A DNA stretch of 15,000 nt from Zygnema cylindricum (Eukaryota; Streptophyta; Zygnematophyceae; Zygnematales; Zygnemataceae). Under the pieces are notes generated by a model, which did not search any database, was not told the origin of the DNA, and saw nothing but the letters and a program-made list of their open reading frames with translations. The stretch's first letter is position 1. Every line of letters starts with the position of its first letter. Shown piece by piece: positions 9,310-15,000 of the stretch. The position numbers were made by a program, and so were the translations under genes. The stretch is from the NCBI GenBank assembly GCA_037447655.1, contig JBBHKE010002820.1, positions 1 through 15,000 of the forward strand, given 5' to 3'.

Positions 9310-9820
9310 TTAGTCAACTTTTCGGGTTACCGTTGGCCTGTTTCACAGAAAGACGCAACTTGTACCCTACTTCTATATCCGGCAATATTTTGAGGAAGTA
9401 CGTTTGTACAGTTTTCCGAGAACTTTCGAAAACTACAAAGTCAGTGCTCGGAAAGCCGTACATCATTCGAACGTCCGTCTGTTGCGGAAGTGATTTTTTT
9501 TCTGGTGGGAATAGGCTATCAGATGGGGTGCGAAATGGCGATATTGTCCGATTGTACTTGTCGACGGTTGTCGTAACCATAGTTTTAGTGTAGGTGAAAG
9601 TCGCCCATACAATATGCCTATTGTACGTAAATTTTACAATACTACCTTAAGACCCCTATTGTATTGGCTGCAAAATGAAATAAAATTGTAACACGATTGA
9701 GTTGCACATCAATCGACAGAGAATTAAATGTCATGTCTAAATTTTGAAAAGCATTTAGACAAAAAAAATATGTTTTTGTGAGTTTTGAGGTACTTTTTAT
9801 TTAAACCGTCATATATGGAC

Positions 9821-9971
9821 GATCGGACGGTCGCTGATCAAAGTAGCAATCTAAGAAGATCACATGGAAAGCCCAAAACACAACTTACGATAGGACTATC
9901 GTCAGATTCGAACGATCGGACTGTCGCTGATCAAAGTAGAGATCACATGAAAAGCCTGTAACACAACTTAC
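9821..9971. repeat. Tandem duplication within the right arm
   Basis: A unit opening GATCGGAC(G/T)GTCGCTGATC begins at 9821 and again at 9914 and ends near ACACAACTTACG in both. The second copy is shortened by internal deletions. The left arm has only one copy, so the duplication arose after or independently of the arm pairing. Confidence 0.7.
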
Positions 9972-10473
9972 GCTAAAGGCGGCCGACAAAAGGCCTACAA
10001 AAAAACACCTACTTTTGAACTATGGTCGGAACCGTACAGCGCACATCTTGACCCTTCAGTAACGGCGGTAAGGAATAACACAAACAGGTCCACGTATCAC
10101 TTTTTGGTCCATTTTGCACGCTTCAGATTATTCTTCACTATATGATCACTGACAGATGTTTATGTCCGTACTCAAAACAAGAAAGTATAGTACAAAAACA
10201 AAAGGATATTAAATTTGGGTGCATCTCCATGTACTTAAAACTTTGGAGAATTACTTTGTTTTTTAGCGCATATCGGCGTACCCGGATTTCAGGTGTCCCT
10301 ATGTGTAACAAAAAAAATTGTTGCTTAAGGGTGTGACGATTCTATGCGTTGACAATGCCCGTGACGATTGCCAACGTCTACAATTTGTGATGACGCACCT
10401 GATTGTTCAAAATAGTCAGTGACGTCGCATAATTTTATGTGACATTTGTAGACATTTACCTTTCCAAACCCTT

Positions 10474-10563
10474 TGTCCATGGATGCTGTCCATGGGTGAC
10501 GTTGCCTTCAATGTACGGCTGCCTTTTTGGCAATGAATCAGCTGCCTTTTTGACAATGAATCT
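10474..10563. repeat. Two short tandem duplications inside copy 2
   Basis: TGTCCATGG recurs at 10474 and 10487. A 23-bp unit opening GCTGCCTTTTTG(G/A)CAATG is doubled at 10518-10540 and 10541-10563 with two mismatches. Both lie at the start of the segment unique to copy 2. Confidence 0.75.
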
Positions 10564-10984
10564 CTATTCCTATTTCAGAAACTTAATCTTATATTTGATT
10601 TAATCACCAAAAATTTAAGTCTTCTTTTTAACTCCTATTGGATGCATTGATTATTTTGTCTTGTGTAAAGAGTTTAAGATAATAAAGATAAACAAATAGA
10701 AATAATAATAAAAAGAATCATAATAAAATTTGGTTTTAGAATAACCGATTTGCACAGTAGATTAAGTGTGACATATTAAAACCAATATGAAGCACAATAA
10801 TTAGATTTTTTTTTGGTTATTCAGTTTTCTCCAGCTTCCCTGCGGTCAACGATGAACTGCCTCGCGAAAGGTTGAGGAATATTGAAATTTGAAGAAGTGA
10901 TGCAGTTTGGAGAGAATATGAGGCTGCGTGAGAGAGGCGGCGTGTGCGAGTTGATGGGGCGCCCTCAAAGATTTCTCACGATTT
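10564..10984. other. Segment unique to copy 2, no gene supported
   Basis: A/T-rich up to about 10830, then a clearly more G/C-rich patch (10836-10975) unlike its surroundings. The patch could be a captured host fragment, but it has no long frame and I do not recognise any product. Confidence 0.35.
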
Positions 10985-11518
10985 CGTCAAATAGCATCGG
11001 AATTTTCAGACCCTTGAAATGGAAAAATCCGTACTGAACGAAACGCGACAAAACAAAACAAATGGTGTAATTTGATGGACGCAACCGGACAAAAATAACG
11101 TAATATTGTATGTTTGGTCGTCGCTGAATACGTTTCAAATTTATGTAAAAAATTTTACACGTCATAATACGGTTCCTATTTTTTTTCGAAAATATTTTGT
11201 TTTAAAATACATCTTCCTTTTATTTTAAAGAAAAGTTTGAAGATGATGTTTTTGGCGGCCGTCGGTCAAAAGAGCACAAGACGACAACATGTAGTACATC
11301 CTAAATTCGATGATGACGCAAAATGTACTTCTCCTTTTCTATATTTTTTTGTACGGTTAAACTTATACCTGCGAATTAAATTTTACAAGGAAACGACAGA
11401 AAAAATCCATTACTTTGGCACATGGAGACGCACCCTTATTCACTGACTGTTCTCATGAGCCATTCACACATGAGTTATGGGACGATTTCTGGGAGTTTTT
11501 TGGTTATACAACAAGTTA

Positions 11519-11810
11519 GGCTGTGTACCCATGTAATTGTTAATTTGAAAAATTACTTTGGATTCTAATGAAGATTCTACGTACTACTTTCAAATCGTTC
11601 CAATGTGCGAAAAATGAAATTGGGACTTTAAAAAGTGACGGTTGTAGACGTGCATACAACTTGTGACGATGGAAGACGACTACGAAATGTCCAACAGTTG
11701 GTGACGTCTACAAAAGCAACGACGGTTGTAGACGTCGCGTTTTTTGTGACATTGTTAGATGAATAATGTTTTGTGACATTATGACCTCATGCTCACTTGT
11801 GACAACGTCG
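11519..11810. mobile_element. PIF/Harbinger-like copy 3, one end only
   Basis: It begins GGCTGTGTACCCATGT after TTA (11516-11518) and continues through AAATTACTTTGG, matching the left end of copy 2. The GTGACG motif cluster starts 117 bp in, as in the other copies. I found no right terminus downstream, so this is a truncated or rearranged copy. Confidence 0.6.
11636..11810. repeat. Degenerate GTGACG / GTAGACGT subterminal repeats
   Basis: GTGACG-like hexamers and GTAGACG/CGTCTAC units recur every 15-35 bases in both orientations. Related clusters are at 9063-9200 and 10336-10460. Repeated short motifs inside the termini are typical transposase-binding arrays in plant DNA transposons; that role is inferred here. 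Confidence 0.55.
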
Positions 11811-12166
11811 ACATCATTGATTCAAAAACTTACTGCCATGGCTTCCCGATTTCGTTTTTGCGACTTATCTCGCCCGACTTGCCATCAAAATATGCGCAAA
11901 GGTAGTCAACATAATTATTTTTCAAAGCTCTGTATCTGTGTTTTATTCCACAAAGTGTGAGATGAAATCGATAGTGTGAGAGGGAGAGGAAAAGGCGACG
12001 ACAGCGTAAACATCTACAAATGACCCATGAATGAAAGTGGAGGTCAAAGATCCCTGTGATGTCGTATCACGTCGCCGCGTTTTAATTGTAATTAATCGCA
12101 TAGAGATGGTTTTTTAAGACCTACGCCACACTACCTTGCATTTTTGTACGATTTGGTGGTAACAGG
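11811..12166. other. Gene-free stretch
   Basis: No recognised gene or complete repeat. It may hold the remains of copy 3 beyond its motif cluster. The open frame at 11766-11960 (plus) starts inside the repeat cluster and has no domain. Confidence 0.4.
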
Positions 12167-12313
12167 TCTGTACGCGAACTCATCATACGTCGTTAATCCT
12201 TCAGATAGATTGGATTCTGTACGCGAAGTCGTCAGGCGCCGTGGAACCCGCGGAGAGATTGAATTCGGTACTAGTATTCGTTAGGCGCCGGATTTTCGTC
12301 TAGAATTTCCGCG
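12167..12313. repeat. 49-bp tandem repeat, three degenerate units
   Basis: Units start at 12167, 12216 and 12265. The first two open TCTGTACGCGAA and end AGATTG(G/A)AT; the second and third share (C/T)AGGCGCCG. Spacing is exactly 49 bp between successive starts although the sequence has diverged, which argues for real tandem descent. Confidence 0.6.
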
Positions 12314-12699
12314 AACCAATTTGAGCTGCCGTCCGGACGATTGGGCGAACCGAAACGTCAACATGAGAGGATGTTAGGACCAGTGCGAATTTGAACGCGC
12401 ATCTACAGCCACAAAGGATGTAGACAAATGGACGATCCGGATTCAGACTACACACTATGACGCGGTTAGTCCATTTCAAGTCGTGGACCCCTGGAGGTCT
12501 CACGCATTCACACGTAGTGTAGGAAGGGTTTTTATCTGTAGGCTGTAGATTGTGTAACGTAAGGCATACAATTCTGGTCGCCTATTGGCCAGAATCCAAA
12601 CTAACCTCAGACAACTACATAGAACGCATGTATTCATAGTAGGTTAGACGCTCAGCTGTAGACTTTGTACTCAGGGAATTTTAGGTGAATTATGTGCTC
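12314..12699. other. Gene-free stretch
   Basis: Mixed-composition sequence without a recognised gene or repeat. The minus frame 12300-12503 (67 codons) shows no domain. Confidence 0.4.
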
Positions 12700-13210
12700 A
12701 CAATTTCAAGAGCACAATAATTATTTTGGAGGATTTGACCTTTGCTTTCAATATCTTCTTATGAATTTGTCATGATAGTTTTAGTGGCTATTTTCTTGCC
12801 ATTAACCGTTCTGCTACCTAGCTCTTACTTTCTTTCTCTGTAAATCTGCCTTGCTATTTTATCTACACCGCTCACGCCGAGGCCTAACCGGTTTCCCTTC
12901 ACTTCTTCTCTCGTTCTATTAAGTGGATTGTTGCTCAACCTTCTCTCTCACGTTGTTGCTGAACTTTGGATTGTAATTGGACAGTTTTGTGTTTGCTCAT
13001 GTAATTTGTTTGGTGATAGTGGATTAGAGTTTCAGTGTGCGGCTAGTTTTGGTTATCTCAAATATGCTCGTGATTTGTTGTATATTCGGTTTATGTATTG
13101 TGACATTTAGGTTAGATCTTTAATTAATCTAACTCTTGTAAGGAATATGAAATGACCAAGGAGCCTAGTGGCTATCTTTTGGCTTAATATTCTTGTGCTC
13201 TTGAAATTGT
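12700..13210. repeat. 511-bp unit bounded by 20-bp inverted repeats
   Basis: ACAATTTCAAGAGCACAATA (12700-12719) is matched, inverted, at 13191-13210 with 19 of 20 bases. The left arm also forms a local GTGCTC/GAGCAC stem (12695-12716). This may be a small DNA transposon or a chance stem; no target duplication was found. The interior is C/T-rich at 12815-12920 and has no convincing gene. Confidence 0.45.
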
Positions 13211-13379
13211 TTGTTTTCCTATTTTCTGCAATTTAAAATTGTCAGTTTTGTTCTATTTTCGGCAATTTGACATACTCAGTTTTTCTCTATTTTATGCAAT
13301 TAAAAATTGTCAATTGCTCTCTATTTTATACGATTTATATTTGACATTTTTTCTTTGTGTTTCTGCGATTTGATAATAG
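13211..13379. repeat. 34-35 bp tandem repeat, five degenerate units
   Basis: Units begin near 13211, 13246, 13280, 13314 and 13348. Each has T-rich sequence, CTATTTT, then a GCAATTT-like block and a TTG(T/A)CA-like end. The array is bracketed by a direct repeat TTGAAATTGTTTGTTTT at 13201-13217 and 13429-13445. Confidence 0.65.
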
Positions 13380-13545
13380 ATCCTTGCATTTTGGATTAGT
13401 TTGCCAACTGGTGAATTTTTCTACCAAGTTGAAATTGTTTGTTTTGTAAAAAAACAAACGGGTATTTATTATTCAGGATAACCCAAATTACAATTAGGGA
13501 TTAATTAGTATATATCTTTATGTATTCAAAATAAAAAAATTCCCG

Positions 13546-13616
13546 ATTAGTGTTAATAACACTAATTATTTTTTTACGCTATTTATTCCTTTACTCTAAT
13601 AGCGATTGATGGTGTA
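13546..13616. mobile_element. MITE-family fragment abutting copy 4
   Basis: Bases 13598-13616 read AATAGCGATTGATGGTGTA, a right end of the MITE family, and lie a few bases before the left end of copy 4. Upstream is a near-perfect palindrome of the family's subterminal motif (ATTAGTGTTA and its complement, 13546-13566, one-base centre). The matching left terminus was not found. Confidence 0.5.
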
Positions 13617-13619
13617 CAG

Positions 13620-14287
13620 TACACTGTGTATCGCTATTAGTGTTAATGTATTTTTTGTAGTGTTGTGTATCGGTAAAAAAGTTATCGCGATAACACCGAT
13701 ACCGATAGTTATCGGTTATCGAACGGTCAGAGCTACCGATATATTTGTACTTTTTGTACTTTCTTTCAGTAGTACACGTGGGCAGGTTTCCAGTGGATCC
13801 CAAGGAAGAAAGGGACAAGCCATAACGTCGGATGTGAAAGGTACATCTTTTTATCTGGAGCCGTACTAAATCCGTACATATCTTATGCCGGCTACTGTTC
13901 TTTCGGCCTGTACAAATGATCTGATTGGTAGGCACCTCAGAACGTTTATTTTTGTTTATGATTTACGTAAATGATTTGCCGTACTTTTATCTGTACGGTT
14001 CGTACATATATATCCGTACCGATATATCGATTATCGGCTACCCGAAAAAAGTCCCATATCGGTTATCGGCAAATCTTTACCGATACACAACACTAATTTT
14101 TTGCCACTTAAAACATCTTTTCTCCGTACACACTTGTCGGATTGTAGATCTGACAGTCGCGATTGAAAGGTAAGATTCTTTGCTTTTGGTTGGCGCTCTC
14201 AGATTGAAAATCGGATAAATGTGTACGGAGAAAAATGATGTTTTAAGTGGCGAAAAAATGTTAACACTAATAGCGATTCACGGTGTA
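13620..14287. mobile_element. MITE copy 4 (family A), split by a hAT-like insertion
   Basis: The left part 13620-13657 and right part 14096-14287 together give a MITE of about 222 bp, the size of copies 1-3. Its ends are TACACTGTGTATCGC and, inverted, TACACCGTGAATCGC, with the same internal arms (CACTTAAAACATCTTTTCTC). The 438-bp intruder and one 8-bp duplication account for the rest. Confidence 0.88.
13658..14095. mobile_element. hAT-like non-autonomous element with 8-bp target duplication
   Basis: It starts TAGTGTTGTGTATCGGTAAA and its end, inverted, is the same 20 bases. The flanks are identical ATTTTTTG at 13650-13657 and 14096-14103. An 8-bp target duplication and TAGTGTTG-type termini define the hAT superfamily. 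At 438 bp it encodes no transposase. Subterminal runs of ATCGGTTATCG-like sequence occur at both ends (13700-13742 and 14030-14070). The frames at 13606-13869 and 13925-14173 are fortuitous. Confidence 0.9.
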
Positions 14288-14366
14288 CTATGGTGTCCGT
14301 ACTATCAAACATTATTGTACTTTGCACTCTTGTTATCGCGGAAGGTATGAGCCTATGAGGGAGATA
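14288..14366. other. Spacer between two MITE clusters
   Basis: 79 bp of unique-looking sequence between copy 4 and the nested pair; nothing recognised. Confidence 0.5.
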
Positions 14367-14781
14367 TACACCGCGAATCGCTATTAGCGTTAACAAATAT
14401 TTAGTGTTAAATAAGAACTACACCGCGAATCGTTATTAGTGTCAAAGTTACTAATTTGGGTTCTTATTTTTTTTTTTTTTTTTTTCCGGCAATTAGTATA
14501 CATGATTTTCAAAAATAAACTAGCAACGCTATTTAAGGACGTGGACCATAATATGCCACGTCTCTCGCACTAAATTCGAATCAATTTTAAAGTTTGACAC
14601 TAATAACGATTCGCGGGGTGTAGTGTGATTAACTCTAATTGGGAATTTGTGGATTTTCAAGGAAATCAGTCACTCTAATTTGGTTTTTAGGGTTTTCTTA
14701 ATCACTCTATTTAAGAATTAAGGTACAAATTTAGTGGCGCCGAAATAGCGTGATCGGCGCTAATAGCGATTCGCGGGTGTA
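14367..14781. mobile_element. MITE family B, outer element of a nested pair
   Basis: The left end TACACCGCGAATCGCTATT (14367) pairs with the inverted right end TACACCCGCGAATCGC, which finishes at 14781. Removing the inner element leaves about 209 bp. The arms agree for about 24 bases, then diverge. Family B shares the terminal motif with family A but has CGCG where A has CGTG. Confidence 0.7.
14419..14622. mobile_element. MITE family B, inner element
   Basis: A 204-bp element with ends TACACCGCGAATCGTTATT and, inverted, TACACCCCGCGAATCGTTATT-like sequence; AGTGTCAAA continues inward on both arms. It includes a 21-nt T run near 14467-14485. TA is present at both outer edges. Confidence 0.7.
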
Positions 14782-15000
14782 CCGTTAATTTAAATAATTT
14801 TGTACATATTGGGGTACGGCGGGGTACGGATTTTCGCGATATATCGCGTATCGGTTCAATACGCGACCCCGCACGTGCGAAATATTTCGGCTGACGTTGA
14901 GATCGCGAGGCGAGAGTACTTTTCTCGATTTTAACAACGGGCAAAAAAAAAGAAAAAAAAAGAAAGAAAGAAAAAAAAAAAAAAAGTCGTCCACTTCCCA
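14782..15000. other. G/C-richer edge with palindrome and A-rich tract
   Basis: It contains GGGGTACGG twice in tandem (14811-14819 and 14821-14829), a perfect 14-bp palindrome CGCGATATATCGCG (14835-14848) and an A-rich run with G punctuation (14943-14985). The overlapping minus frames here have no recognisable domain. A gene could continue beyond the window, but nothing shows it. Confidence 0.45.

Larger units (their letters stand above)
7905..9975. mobile_element. Long-TIR (Mutator-like) fold-back element, interrupted
   Basis: The left arm (about 7905-8257) and right arm (about 9578-9971) are inverted copies. Landmarks shared in order are CGTAAGTTGTGTT, CATGTGATCTTCTTA, ACTTTGATCA, TTTAAATAAAAAGT, CTCAAAACTCAC, TTTAGACATG, TATTTCATTTTGCAG and the 23-base stretch opening GTACAATAGGCATATTG. 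Arms over 300 bp with a short non-coding centre suggest a non-autonomous Mutator-like or fold-back element, but I could not fix exact ends or a 9-bp target duplication, so the superfamily is inferred. The PIF/Harbinger-like element at 8540-9309 was inserted into its centre. Confidence 0.65.
10217..11435. mobile_element. PIF/Harbinger-like element, copy 2 (inverted relative to copy 1)
   Basis: Its ends are GGGTGCATCTCCATGTAC and, inverted, GGGTGCGTCTCCATGTGC (16 of 18 match), with TTA after the right end and TTT before the left end (a mutated or lost duplication). Blocks shared with copy 1 in inverted order: 10217-10310 with 9309-9205, 10336-10460 with 9200-9063, 10985-11110 with 9010-8860, and 11225-11435 with 8770-8540. 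About 500 bp at 10470-10980 has no counterpart in copy 1 and may be a later insertion or a deletion from copy 1. Confidence 0.75.

Noticed and set aside
9314-9593. Overlapping 88-codon minus and 86-codon plus frames
   Set aside because: Both strands are open over the same bases and neither shows a family signature. It may be captured sequence within the fold-back, but no gene call is justified.
12700-13210. Solo LTR of a retrotransposon
   Set aside because: The ends are inverted over 20 bp rather than TG...CA, and no primer-binding site or short target duplication was seen.
13211-13379. CRISPR-like array
   Set aside because: Units are contiguous and degenerate with no unique spacers, and the context is a plant nuclear genome.
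13591-14173. Frames in and around the hAT-like element
   Set aside because: They cross the element ends and target duplication, so they are products of the insertion.
14850-14870. tRNA T-arm-like sequence near GGTTCAATAC
   Set aside because: No matching acceptor, D or anticodon stems in the correct spacing. Other GTTCGAAT-like hits in the window also lack a cloverleaf.

Overview
The window looks like nuclear DNA from a plant (land plant or close streptophyte relative). The signs are one intron-split gene of the plant-expanded GDP-fucose O-fucosyltransferase-like family, a telo-box (AAACCCTAA) directly before its start codon, a pyrimidine-rich 5' leader, U/A-rich introns, and a dense layer of small DNA transposons. 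I cannot name the species. No rRNA, tRNA, CRISPR or bacterial-type operon was recognised.

Layout. Bases 1-114 are a GA microsatellite and 115-979 hold no gene I can support. Bases 980-6066 (minus strand) carry the gene, modelled as four exons, all joined in phase 0: 6066-5674, 3838-3725, 2409-1669 and 1288-980, about 518 residues. Intron 2 and the end of intron 1 are packed with GA/GGGA repeats (CT-rich in the transcript). Intron 1 also contains a MITE, a 55-bp tandem duplication and a ~100-nt poly(A) tract. The leader upstream of the ATG (6078-6256) is another CT tract, followed upstream by two more MITEs of the same family (6341-6560, 6655-6879).

Bases 6880-12700 are a transposon graveyard. 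A long-TIR, Mutator-like fold-back (about 7905-9975) is interrupted by a 770-bp PIF/Harbinger-like element (8540-9309, TTA flanks). A second, inverted copy of that element lies at 10217-11435 and a third, partial one begins at 11519. All three carry degenerate GTGACG/GTAGACGT motifs starting about 115-120 bp inside the same terminus. No transposase was seen, so these elements are non-autonomous.

Bases 12700-15000 hold tandem minisatellites, a 20-bp inverted-repeat pair, and a second MITE cluster. One MITE (13620-14287) was split by a 438-bp hAT-like element with a perfect 8-bp target duplication, and another (14367-14781) was split by a relative of itself (14419-14622).

The only confident protein gene is the fucosyltransferase-like one; everything else supported here is repetitive or mobile DNA. 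I found no convincing new multi-gene system. The most informative points are the exon buried in microsatellite, the nested transposons that give a relative chronology, and the short-TIR family with conserved subterminal repeats.
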